The notes beneath the pieces were generated by a model that saw only the letters and a list, made by a program, of their open reading frames with translations, was not told the DNA's origin and searched no databases. From JADMJV01 sp964649085 (GTDB taxonomy: Bacteria > Vulcanimicrobiota > Xenobia > Xenobiales > JADMJV01): a stretch of DNA of 64,000 nucleotides. Shown here piece by piece: positions 50,159 through 58,427 of the stretch. Numbering within the stretch: position 1 is the stretch's first letter; the number at the start of each line of letters is the position of its first letter. Position numbers and translations under genes: made by a program. Location: contig CAZYPN010000031.1 of the NCBI GenBank assembly GCA_964649085.1, forward strand, positions 1 to 64,000, given 5' to 3'.

Positions 50159-50236
50159 GCAGGGGCATTACCACGCCCTCGGCGCTCGCCCCTTTTGCTT
50201 TGGAGGAATCCCTGAAGCTATTTGAAAGCCGCCACG

Positions 50237-51439
50237 ATGAGCTTTGCATATCAACTGATGGTGCGCCGTGGCCAGGCCCGGCGGGGGCGTATTCTGACTC
50301 CCCACGGCAGCATCGAGACCCCCGAGTTTCTTCCGGTGGGCACCCAGGCCACGGTCAAGGCCCTGACCCCGCAGCAGCTCCTGGACCTGGGGGTGCAGGG
50401 GCTGCTGGCCAACACCTATCACCTCTATTTGCGCCCGGGCTCGGCACTGGTGGAGTCGCTGGGTGGGCTGCATCGCTTCATGCAGTGGCCGCGCCCGATC
50501 ATGACCGATTCGGGCGGGTTTCAGGCCTTCTCTTTGGGGGCCGGCCGCGACCACGGCGTGGGCAAAATCGGCGGGGTGTTTCCCGGGCAACAGCCGACCC
50601 CGCGCAAAAAGCCCCGAGACGGCACGGCCAGTTCGCTGGTGAAGATCTCCGAGGAGGGGGTGGTGTTTCGCTCTCACCTGGACGGTTCCAAGCATTTGCT
50701 GACCCCAGAGTCGTCGATTCGCATTCAGGAGGAGCTGGGGGCCGATATGATTCTGGCCTTCGACGAGTGCACTTCGCCTCTTTCCGACCGTGCCTATACA
50801 GAAAAGGCCATGGAACGCACCCATCGTTGGGCCCTGCGCTGCGTCCAGGCGCGGCGCGACACGCCCCAGGCCCTGTATGGCATTCTTCAAGGCGGAGCCT
50901 ATCCCGACTTGCGCGAGCGCGCCCTGAAATTCATGCTGGACCTTCCCTGGCAGGGCTTTGCGGTGGGGGGCTCGCTGGGGAACTCCAAGCAGGAAATGCA
51001 TCAGGTGCTGGATTGGACCTTGCCGGGTCTTCCCGATGACAAGCCTCGTCATCTTTTGGGAATCGGCGAACTGGACGATCTGCTGGAAGGCGTGGCCCGC
51101 GGGGTGGACACCTTCGATTGCGTCATTCCCACGCGCTTTGCGCGCAACGGCCACGTCTTTGTTCCCCCGGGCACGCCGGGACGCAGCCCCCGGGGCACCT
51201 GGAACCTGTTGAACGCGCGTTTTCGGACACTGGATGAACCCATTCAGGCCGACTGTCAGTGTTACACCTGCCGCCATTTCTCGCTGGCCTACCTGCGCCA
51301 TCTGCATAAGGCCGAAGAGATGCTGGCCTACACTCTGGGGAGCATGCACAATCTTCACTACCTGCTGGGCGTGATGAGAGACGTTCGCCAGGCACTGGAG
51401 GAAGATCGCTTCGACGAGTTGCGAAGCCAACTCAAATAA
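50237..51439 (+). CDS. tgt: tRNA-guanine transglycosylase
   Basis: A 400-residue TIM-barrel enzyme that exchanges guanine 34 for a queuosine precursor in tRNA. LTPHGSIETPEFLPVGTQATV, TYHLYLRPG, catalytic DSGGFQAFSLG, FDECTSPLSDRAYTEKAMERT, YGILQGGAYPDLRE, GGSLGNSKQEM and the zinc-binding CQCYTCRHFSLAYL are all present. ATG 50237 is preferred over TTG 50222; neither has a strong site, though GGAGG lies about 30 bases upstream. Confidence 0.96.
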   Translation: MSFAYQLMVRRGQARRGRILTPHGSIETPEFLPVGTQATVKALTPQQLLDLGVQGLLANTYHLYLRPGSALVESLGGLHRFMQWPRPIMTDSGGFQAFSLGAGRDHGVGKIGGVFPGQQPTPRKKPRDGTASSLVKISEEGVVFRSHLDGSKHLLTPESSIRIQEELGADMILAFDECTSPLSDRAYTEKAMERTHRWALRCVQARRDTPQALYGILQGGAYPDLRERALKFMLDLPWQGFAVGGSLGNSKQEMHQVLDWTLPGLPDDKPRHLLGIGELDDLLEGVARGVDTFDCVIPTRFARNGHVFVPPGTPGRSPRGTWNLLNARFRTLDEPIQADCQCYTCRHFSLAYLRHLHKAEEMLAYTLGSMHNLHYLLGVMRDVRQALEEDRFDELRSQLK

Positions 51440-51550
51440 CGCGGACCCCAATCGGGGGGGCAGCCATGTTACAAAAGCATGACTTTTCAAGGTTGTTTCA
51501 GGGTTGGTCGCTACTTTGGTAACAGACTACAGGACGACCGAGGTGCTGAA

Positions 51551-53887
51551 ATGACCAACCCCAATGCTTTCAATGTCGGCGGTGTACAGCTTCAATCGCC
51601 CAAGCTCAACAAGGCCTTCTTTGAGAAGATGCGGGACAATGCCGAGCGGGCCGCTTTGGAAGAGGGCCGCGAGGGGGCCGCAGCAGCACTGACCGAAGTG
51701 TTTGAAAAGGGCAGTATGTCCGCCACGGGCCTGGAGAACCTGCAGGCCTATGGCAAGGCCCTGGGCAAGGAATGGAAGGCCAACAAGGACGCCATTTGGG
51801 AAGCCAAGTCGGCCGCCGATGCCCCGGTAGACCACGCGGCTATCGAAGCCCGCCGGCAGAATCTCAACGCCATCGCACCCTTCCTGGGTCAATACAATGT
51901 TCTGGTCGAAACCCTGCGCGAGCAAACGGCCCTGTCGGCCGTTCAGGCCCTGGCCGGAGGCAGCTTCGGCCCCACCAATATCGTGGCCGGCTATGTTGCC
52001 TATCTGAACGGGCCCAAGTGGGACAAGAGCGCCGACAAGAAAACCGCCGCTCTGGTGAACACCTATCAGGCTTACCTGGATGGCAATTCGCCGATGACCA
52101 CCAAGGGGAATTCGGTGCAGCAAGTGCATCGGGCCGAGCTGTGGAAAACGCTTACGGGACTGACCCGCGAGGCTGCCGAGAGCGGTAAAGCCGGTAAACC
52201 TTTGGAGATCACCGCGCAATATTACGAGCTGACCGGTGCAGAACTGGTGGGCAATCTTGCCGACGCCGCCAAGGCCGGCAGCAAACTTCGCCTCAACCTC
52301 GACGGCGGCCGCCTGTCGTACCCGGCCACCGACCCGCTGACCGGCGTGGATTACTTCCAGGTAGACGAAATTGCCAAGAAAATGCGCACGGTTCTGCAGT
52401 TCACCCAGCTCGAGGGTGCCGACGTGGGCGTCAGCATCTTCCCCTCGAAGGGCGAACTCGGCAGCGCCGAAGACTTGATGCACCGCAAGGTGTTGCGTGT
52501 TGGCGACAAGGTGCTGATGAGCGGTATGAATGGCAACGAAGGCTCCGGTGAGAATGTCGATGCCGGCTACGTCATCGAAGGACCCGCCGCCCGCACCTTT
52601 ACCGGCAATGCCGCCCGCGACATCAAGCTGTCGGCCGGCGCCACCGCCGAGGACATCTGGGGCAAGAAGCAGTTCGAAAAGTTTGACAAGAGCGACCTGA
52701 GGATGTCGGTCGGTGGATTGGTCACTCTGCTCGACACCTTGAAGGGCCCCAGCCCCGCCGGCAGCCGTTCGGCTCACCCCAAAACGGTGGATGAGCTTCA
52801 GGCCGTGGCCACCAAGGCCGGTGTCAAGCTGGAGTCGATCATCGACGTGCCCAAGGAGAACTGGGACAGCGCCATGAGCTCGCTGCTGAACGCCGAGGGT
52901 GTGGTCAGCCTCAGCGCCCAGGGCAAGAAGCTGCTCAAGGGCTTGATGGAGGACGCCGTAGCTGCCACCCACACGCCCAAGAACCTGGCCGCGTTGGAAG
53001 ACGTGGGGCTGCCTGAGGGTAAGGCCGTCGGGAAAACCGTGGTCGATATCGCCGACCAGCCGGCCGAGCGCGAGACGCTGGTTCTCAATGCCATTGCCCA
53101 GGCCAAAGAGTTCATCTATATGCCGGGCTTCGTGGTGACAAGAGCCGTGGCCGCCGCCATCGTGGCCAAGCAGGAGCAGGCCATTCAAGAAGGCAAGCCG
53201 CTGGACATCAAAATCATCGCCGACTCGGGCATCTATCCCTTCGGAGGCACTCCCAACAGCTTCGGCGTCGACTACCTGGAAGACCACGGAATTCCCGTGC
53301 GCTGGGCCCAGCTGGAGCGAACCGGATCTCACGACCGCAAGGTTCACGCCAAGCAGATCCTCACCGATCAGGGTGAGGTGGCTGGCTCGACCAACTTCTC
53401 GGCCAAGGGGATGCAGGAAAACTGGGAAACCTCGGCTTACGTGCACTTCGATCCGAAGGACAAGGAAGCCCAGGCCCTCAAGGCCCAGTCCAAGGCCCAG
53501 TTCGAAGAACTGTGGGAAAAAGACTGTTACTCGGTGTCGGTTACCGATCTGGCCCGGCTCTACTCCAAGAACGAGCAGGCCGAGGGACACGAGCACTTCG
53601 TCGACAGCGCCCGGGCCGGTGCCACTCGCGAGATTCTGACCCACATCGAGAACTACGAAGTCGAGACGGGCAATTTGATGCAGCGACTGTTGGAGCGTTC
53701 CGATGTGGCCGACAAGAAGAGCGAATTTCTTCGCCAGGGCTACTCTACCGGCGACGCCACGCTGATGGCGGCCCAGGCCGTGGTCGGCAAGGAAGAGCTC
53801 GAGAAACAGTTCGCCGAGCTGCCTTCCAGCATCGAGCTGGCCCGGGTGCAATCCAAGGTGGAGCGCTGGAAGGCCAAGGGCGAGTAG
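51551..53887 (+). CDS. Phospholipase-D-like protein with two HKD motifs
   Basis: A 778-residue protein. The N-terminal 250 residues are helical and unrecognised, with no signal peptide. The first HKD-type motif is HRKVLRVGDKVLMSGMN (His311, Lys313, Asp319), with one extra residue between K and D. The second is HDRKVHAKQILTDQGEVAGS followed by TNFS (His599, Lys601, Asp606), a standard HxKx4D-x6-GSTN. The gap between motifs (about 290 residues) is longer than usual. The C-terminal 110 residues are helical. ATG 51551 has a GAGG site. Substrate could be phospholipid or nucleic acid. Lys codons are mostly AAG and the composition is more Lys-rich than its neighbours. Confidence 0.82.
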   Translation: MTNPNAFNVGGVQLQSPKLNKAFFEKMRDNAERAALEEGREGAAAALTEVFEKGSMSATGLENLQAYGKALGKEWKANKDAIWEAKSAADAPVDHAAIEARRQNLNAIAPFLGQYNVLVETLREQTALSAVQALAGGSFGPTNIVAGYVAYLNGPKWDKSADKKTAALVNTYQAYLDGNSPMTTKGNSVQQVHRAELWKTLTGLTREAAESGKAGKPLEITAQYYELTGAELVGNLADAAKAGSKLRLNLDGGRLSYPATDPLTGVDYFQVDEIAKKMRTVLQFTQLEGADVGVSIFPSKGELGSAEDLMHRKVLRVGDKVLMSGMNGNEGSGENVDAGYVIEGPAARTFTGNAARDIKLSAGATAEDIWGKKQFEKFDKSDLRMSVGGLVTLLDTLKGPSPAGSRSAHPKTVDELQAVATKAGVKLESIIDVPKENWDSAMSSLLNAEGVVSLSAQGKKLLKGLMEDAVAATHTPKNLAALEDVGLPEGKAVGKTVVDIADQPAERETLVLNAIAQAKEFIYMPGFVVTRAVAAAIVAKQEQAIQEGKPLDIKIIADSGIYPFGGTPNSFGVDYLEDHGIPVRWAQLERTGSHDRKVHAKQILTDQGEVAGSTNFSAKGMQENWETSAYVHFDPKDKEAQALKAQSKAQFEELWEKDCYSVSVTDLARLYSKNEQAEGHEHFVDSARAGATREILTHIENYEVETGNLMQRLLERSDVADKKSEFLRQGYSTGDATLMAAQAVVGKEELEKQFAELPSSIELARVQSKVERWKAKGE

Positions 53888-53953
53888 GTTTCAAGTTCTT
53901 TTCAGACCGCTCGACTAGACTCAAACCAGCTAAAGAGGTAGAGGACACAAACG

Positions 53954-55147
53954 ATGAGTGCCATTTCAAGTCGCCCCAACAGCCGCGAACTGGTTCGCCA
54001 GGAGTTCAAGAAGGAGCTTCAGGGCTACTACCAGCTGAACGGCGTGAAGAACGGCAGCCCCATTGAAGGCACCATCTATCCGCCCGACATCACCCCCAAC
54101 GACCAGGTTGCCCTGGAACAAAGGGTTGACGATCTGTCCAACTTCCTCTCCAACAAAGGCGGCATTACCTATCGGCCCACCCCCGAATTTGGTCAGGGGC
54201 GCATTCAGGACCGAGCCGAAGTGGCTGCCCAGACCTCGGGTTGGGTGAAGGCTTCGGGTCGAGTGGCTCTGGACGCAGCCACCAACTTGATCGCCGACCC
54301 GGCCATTCGCACCATGGTGCAGGAGGGCCTCAAGAATTGCGACCCGGAGTTCTTCACCGCTCCTTCCTCCAAATCGGGCATGTTCCACCCCGCCGACGAA
54401 ATCAACGAAGGCGGTCTGGCCCTGCACACGGCTCGGGTGGTGCAAATGGGTGAATACCTCGGCGAATACTTCGACCTGAACCCTCGTGAGAAGGACACCC
54501 TGCGGGCTGGCCTGGTGCTGCACGATTCGGTAAAGGGCGGCGACCCCTGGGCCGGATACTCCAACGAGCACGGCGAGCTGGCAGGCCAGTTCATTCGCGG
54601 CCTCAACGGACCCGAAGATGCCAAGGCCGGCGCGGCCCAGATCGCCAGCAACCACATGGCGCTGTGGCGTCAGAAGAACGATGGCACTCCCAACCCGGCC
54701 GTGCCCGACAATAAGATGGATATGATCGCCTCGCTGGCCGACTACCTGGCCGCCCGCGACAACCTGTATGTCGACGTTCCCGGGGTAGACAAGTCGGTCG
54801 CGCCCATCATTACTCCCGAAGACCGTATGAAGCCCCAGACCTACACGGGCACCACCAAAAACCGCTCGAAAGAATTTCCCCGCGGCATGGAAATCACCAT
54901 GGACAAGGAAGACCTGCGCGTGGTGATCAACGGAAACACCTACACCGGCCGCATCAATCATCCCGAGATCACCGACGGCTACATCAGCTACGGCGGCTTC
55001 AAGAGCGACGGCGAAGGCAAGAACGAACTCGACGGCATTGCCGTCAAGGCCAACTTCTGGCTGCTGACGGGTGCCAAGGGTGGCAAAGTGGTGTTGACCA
55101 AGGGCAACGACACTGCCGAGTATTTCGTGCGTCCTCCTCAGGCCTGA
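53954..55147 (+). CDS. HD-domain protein, probable phosphohydrolase
   Basis: A 397-residue protein. An HD domain occupies about residues 150-270, with metal ligands His158 (LALHTARV), His190-Asp191 (LVLHDSVK), His206 (NEHGELA), His234 (SNHMALW) and Asp263 (SLADYLAARD). The N-terminus is Ser/Asn-rich and helical, and the C-terminal 120 residues form a beta-rich domain of unknown type. No signal peptide. The gene has its own AGAGG site upstream of ATG 53954 and lies 66 bp after the PLD-like gene, whose Lys-rich style it shares. The nucleotide or lipid substrate is unknown. Confidence 0.8.
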   Translation: MSAISSRPNSRELVRQEFKKELQGYYQLNGVKNGSPIEGTIYPPDITPNDQVALEQRVDDLSNFLSNKGGITYRPTPEFGQGRIQDRAEVAAQTSGWVKASGRVALDAATNLIADPAIRTMVQEGLKNCDPEFFTAPSSKSGMFHPADEINEGGLALHTARVVQMGEYLGEYFDLNPREKDTLRAGLVLHDSVKGGDPWAGYSNEHGELAGQFIRGLNGPEDAKAGAAQIASNHMALWRQKNDGTPNPAVPDNKMDMIASLADYLAARDNLYVDVPGVDKSVAPIITPEDRMKPQTYTGTTKNRSKEFPRGMEITMDKEDLRVVINGNTYTGRINHPEITDGYISYGGFKSDGEGKNELDGIAVKANFWLLTGAKGGKVVLTKGNDTAEYFVRPPQA

Positions 55148-55175
55148 TCGCTGCCCAACCGGCATCGCTTGCTGG

Positions 55176-55206
55176 GGCTGAGGCTCTGGTAAGGCCGATC
55201 TCAGCC
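55176..55206. terminator. Possible hairpin between convergent HD and hydrolase genes
   Basis: GGCTGAG (55176-55182) pairs with CTCAGCC (55200-55206) around a 17-nt loop, between the HD-domain gene and the minus-strand hydrolase. The right arm covers the hydrolase stop codon and no T run follows, so it is a weak terminator candidate. Confidence 0.35.
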
Positions 55207-56091
55207 AGAACCCAGGTGTCGGCTGAAAAACTGCACCTGGTCGGCGACAGCCTGTTCAAATGCGCTGCCCTGATAGATTTCAAAGTGTCCCACAGGGTAA
55301 CGACGAATCTCTCCGCGCGGCGCGCGTCGAGCCAGCTCCCAGGCGGATGCCGCCGGAGCCGTTTGATCCTTGTCGCAGACGCACACCAGCAGGGGGCAGG
55401 TCAGCTTTGAGGCCTGCAGCACGGGCCGATACCACGGCGCCTGCAGCACAATGCGGGCCGCCACCTGATTGCGCCAGGGCGAGCCCGGCCCCGTAAGCAT
55501 GTCAAACCCGGGCTTCGCTTCGGGCGCCGTCATGACGGCGAAATCGCCCGGATAACCCACAGCCGGCAGATAGAGGGGGCCGAGTCGCAACTTGGACAGC
55601 AGGCGATCGGCCAGTCCTAGCAGCGTGCCCTTCACCACATTGGCAGGGTCGGCCGCGCGCAGGGTGGGCAGCCCGTCGCTAAAGGGGCATTGGGCCACGA
55701 CGGCTCGGACGTGGGGGTCTTGAGCGGCCACGCAAACCACGTGTCCGCCGCTGAAGGAGGTGCCGAACAGCCCCAACCTCTGATCGTCGATGTCGGACAG
55801 GCTGCGCAGGTAGGTGAGAGCGGCCTGAAAGTCCTGCTGCTGGCGAGTGATGTCGACCAGTTGACGCGGCTTGCCCTGGCTGTCGCCAAAGTGGCGGTAG
55901 TCAAAGACCAGCACCGCCAGACCCGCAGCCTGAAAACGTCGGGCATAGGGGTCCAGACCGTCGTGACGGGTGGCGCTAAAACCGTGCCCCATGACCAGCG
56001 CGGGCCAGGGAGGCGCCGAAGCCGGGGTATAGAGCCAGCCAGCACACTCCACTCCCTGAGAAAGAAAGCGCACCTCGCGTCGATGTTCCAT
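55201..56091 (-). CDS. Alpha/beta hydrolase (YcjY/dienelactone-hydrolase-like)
   Basis: A 296-residue soluble hydrolase. PALVMGHGFSATRHDGLDPY gives the oxyanion region, GTSFSGGHVVCVAA the serine elbow, VCVCDKDQTAP the aspartate, and YPVGHFEIYQG the histidine. AVLVFDYRHFGDSQG is typical of the acyl-peptidase-like subgroup. No signal peptide is seen. ATG 56091 has an AGGAG site eight bases upstream, and lies 2 bases after the stop of the 429-residue gene, so the two form an operon. The substrate is unknown. Confidence 0.88.
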   Translation of the reverse strand: MEHRREVRFLSQGVECAGWLYTPASAPPWPALVMGHGFSATRHDGLDPYARRFQAAGLAVLVFDYRHFGDSQGKPRQLVDITRQQQDFQAALTYLRSLSDIDDQRLGLFGTSFSGGHVVCVAAQDPHVRAVVAQCPFSDGLPTLRAADPANVVKGTLLGLADRLLSKLRLGPLYLPAVGYPGDFAVMTAPEAKPGFDMLTGPGSPWRNQVAARIVLQAPWYRPVLQASKLTCPLLVCVCDKDQTAPAASAWELARRAPRGEIRRYPVGHFEIYQGSAFEQAVADQVQFFSRHLGSG

Positions 56092-56093
56092 GT

Positions 56094-57383
56094 TCACAAC
56101 TCCTGCAAGGGATCGGGGCTGGGCATCGGCCAGAGTTGGCCGGGCTGCTGATAGCACCCTTCAAAATAGTCAAGAATGGGTGCCCAGCGGTGCTCAAACA
56201 CCCCCCAGTTCCGTTCGGTGCAGGGTGGGGTCCAGCACGAACCGTCCAGATCGGGCTGTTCAAAGTCGCAGTAGCGCCAGGTTCCGCCGCGATGCACGAC
56301 TTCGATCTGGGGGGTGAGGACTTCCATCACCGCGCTGCGATCGGCTTCTCCCGGGAAGGTGGTGCCGGGCAAAAAGGCCGGCACCGCCACCTGCACCTGC
56401 TCGTGGTAGGCCATCAGATTGCCGGCGTGGGCGATCATTCGATCGCGCAGTCGCTCGTCGGTCAACTGCGAGGCCCGCTGGTAGAGCGCCAGAGCGGTGG
56501 CCATCAGGTGCTTCGAGTCGAAGTTGTAGAGCCGGCCAAAGTCGCTGGGAAGCGGGTCGGGCGAGGCGGCCCAGGTCAGGCCATCCTGGTAGGCACGGGC
56601 CGCCAGTTCGGGACGCTCGGAAAAATGCACCAGCACCTCTTCTGGAGCCAGGTCGGGGCGCTCGGACCTGAGGGCCAGAAAACGCTGCCCGCTGCGGCCG
56701 ATGTCTTCGAAGATGCGTCGATTGCCATCCTCGAGCATGTTGAGCACCGTTCGCGTAAAAGCCTCGAGGCAGACTCCATGCTCTAGCAGCCGGGCCAGCC
56801 GTCGGGCTGAAATGGCCAGCGCGCGGGGGTCGAGGTTGAGGCGCTGGGGCTCGGGCCGAGAGGCGAGGTGCAGAGCGGTCAGGTAGGCGGTGGCCTGATC
56901 CTGGGTGGGGCAACCGCCTTCCTCAAGACGTTCGGGCAGAACCTGGCTCCAATCGCTATCGGGAATCTGGGGAAAAGCCCGGGCCAGGCGTTGACGCCAA
57001 TCACTACTCTGGCCATCCAGGAAGGGGCCCTGGGCCAGTGCCAGCGCCCGCTCGGCCGCGGCCATACCGGCGCCAGCACCGCGCGAGGCGTAGATAGCCA
57101 TGGCATACCAACTGGGGGCGGCCTGAGATCGCCCATCAAACGAGGGGTCGAAGATGCGCTGAAAGTCGTGGGCCAGGCCCACATAGGTGCGATTGATGGC
57201 GCGATTCAATTCCAGCCCCTTGAGTTGCGGGCCGGGATTCAAGGGTGCCGAGCGGACGGGCCGGGGCATCAGGCCCAGATCGGGGCGGGCGGTCGGGGCA
57301 AAGCCATCCTCAACCGGGGCTGGCCGGAGGGGCGACTGCGCGAGGCGAAGTGGGCAGCCCCGTGGGGCCCAGTTTACGTTCAC
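56094..57383 (-). CDS. Unknown protein in hydrolase operon
   Basis: A 429-residue, mostly helical protein of unrecognised type. The N-terminal 45 residues are Pro/Arg-rich. Helical blocks include NRAINRTYVGLAHDFQRIFD, WYAMAIYASRGAGAGMAAAE and DFGRLYNFDSKHLMATALAL. The C-terminus is beta-rich with several Trp and Cys (WRYCDFEQPDLDGSCWTPP, FEHRWAPILDYFEGCY). No membrane helix, signal or metal motif is certain. The GTG at 57383 is the longest start and may be too early. It precedes the alpha/beta hydrolase by 2 bp. Confidence 0.72.
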   Translation of the reverse strand: MNVNWAPRGCPLRLAQSPLRPAPVEDGFAPTARPDLGLMPRPVRSAPLNPGPQLKGLELNRAINRTYVGLAHDFQRIFDPSFDGRSQAAPSWYAMAIYASRGAGAGMAAAERALALAQGPFLDGQSSDWRQRLARAFPQIPDSDWSQVLPERLEEGGCPTQDQATAYLTALHLASRPEPQRLNLDPRALAISARRLARLLEHGVCLEAFTRTVLNMLEDGNRRIFEDIGRSGQRFLALRSERPDLAPEEVLVHFSERPELAARAYQDGLTWAASPDPLPSDFGRLYNFDSKHLMATALALYQRASQLTDERLRDRMIAHAGNLMAYHEQVQVAVPAFLPGTTFPGEADRSAVMEVLTPQIEVVHRGGTWRYCDFEQPDLDGSCWTPPCTERNWGVFEHRWAPILDYFEGCYQQPGQLWPMPSPDPLQEL

Positions 57384-57474
57384 CCAGGCAGTATAGCCCG
57401 TCGATGCCCGGAGGATTTTGCCGAGCTCTCAACTTTGCGCTATGTCCCTGGGGTTCGCTACACTGGCCGCGTGT

Positions 57475-57633
57475 TTAGGGAGTTCGGTCCAACCCTTGAA
57501 AGGTTGCCACATCGAGGGTGAGACGGGGCTCACCCCAGACCGCCACAGCCACTCCACCAATCAACGCCGAACCGATCTCGGCTTGGTCAAGCGCCGACTG
57601 CAGTTGGGCCAGGGAGGTGAACAGGGCGTCCAA
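57475..57633 (-). pseudogene. Truncated nucleotidyltransferase remnant
   Basis: A 52-codon frame from TTG 57633 reads MDALFTSLAQLQSALDQAEI then GSALIGGVAVAVWGEPRLTL and ends DVATFQGLDRTP before a stop. This matches the first 45 residues of AbiEii/MNT-like nucleotidyltransferases, whose fold starts with IGGxAVxxxGxPRxTxDxD. The second catalytic aspartate and the remaining 100-plus residues are missing, and the sequence breaks just after LDVA. It lies directly downstream of a broken antitoxin-like frame, so the locus looks like a decayed two-gene module. Confidence 0.6.
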
Positions 57634-57851
57634 ATGAAACGGGGTATCCCAATCGGCGCTGCATTCTCAATTGAGTCTCGCGGCGCTCGGGTCCGAAAAA
57701 AATCTTCCGTTTCCTCCAAGTGTTGGCGGAATACTCGGCGCATTTCGGCGAATTGGGCGACGCGCTCTTCAATGGTGGTGGGGCTGACCCACGTGTTTTC
57801 GATCTCGTCGAGTAGTCCAGGATTGGCGCGCAAGGCCTTTATTCGTTCCAT
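57587..57851 (-). pseudogene. Frameshifted partner gene of the nucleotidyltransferase remnant
   Basis: From ATG 57851 the frame reads MERIKALRANPGLLDEIENT and continues in a helical, charged pattern to EETEDFF. At a run of seven T on the coding strand (57696-57702 on the plus strand as A7) the sensible peptide continues in another frame as GPERRETQLRMQRRLG. Adding or removing a base in the homopolymer would join the two. The small helical protein with Arg/Glu-rich end is of a type often encoded just before nucleotidyltransferases. This is either a true frameshift or a homopolymer sequencing error. Confidence 0.5.
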
Positions 57852-57965
57852 CTTGTTGGTTTTCTTCAGTCGGGGGATGTTCCCCGCTAATCCCAGCAGC
57901 GGTTGGGAGGTTGCAGCTGGCGCACAACCTTGTTTTGGGGTGATGTTCCGGGCGCTCAGCTGGCT

Positions 57966-58427
57966 TTAGTCGGTGCTGGAAGCCACCATCACCGTAACCA
58001 GCTGACGATGGTGAGCGGTCCAGCAGTGCGAGCCCCACCACTCCTGACCGGCCTCAAAGTAGCTCGACCAGTGGACGCCCCAGCTCAGAACTTCCAACAC
58101 CGGCCCCGGCAGGCTGATAAAATGGCGCCGAAATGCCGACCAGAGGTCCTCGGGTTGGGGGTCGATCAGGCTATAGGGAGGGTCGAGCAGGGCCTGGCGC
58201 AGCACCCCCGAGGTCCACTCCTCGAAACGCAGGGGCGTGGGCTTGCCCGGCTCGCCCTGCACGGGATGGGACCAGAGCCGAAAAGCCTCCAACAGTGCTT
58301 CACGGCCCTGGGCTTCGGGATCGAACTTGCCTTCGGATTGGAATACCGCCACCTGAAGTACCGCACCCGCCGCCTGCATGCGTTGCCACACCGCTTGCTG
58401 CTCGGGCGTGAACTCGAGGGCAACCAT
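57966..58427 (-). CDS. Small protein coupled to the WGR gene
   Basis: A 153-residue soluble protein, unrecognised. It starts VALEFTPEQQAVWQRMQAAG, has LWSHPVQGEPGKPTPLRFEE and ends with Trp/His-rich SWGVHWSSYFEAGQEWWGSH. Its ATG (58427) shares one base with the stop of the WGR-DUF4132 gene (TGATG), so the two are translationally coupled and are probably partners. No signal or membrane segment is present. Confidence 0.72.
   Translation of the reverse strand: MVALEFTPEQQAVWQRMQAAGAVLQVAVFQSEGKFDPEAQGREALLEAFRLWSHPVQGEPGKPTPLRFEEWTSGVLRQALLDPPYSLIDPQPEDLWSAFRRHFISLPGPVLEVLSWGVHWSSYFEAGQEWWGSHCWTAHHRQLVTVMVASSTD

Noticed and set aside
51527..53851. 774-codon open frame on the minus strand opposite the PLD-like gene
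   Set aside because: His/Gly/Leu-rich composition typical of a reverse-complement shadow; the plus strand has HKD motifs and a ribosome site.
57418..57969. 183-codon plus-strand frame over the broken nucleotidyltransferase locus
   Set aside because: Its peptide has no recognisable pattern, while the minus strand has a nucleotidyltransferase motif and helical protein segments.
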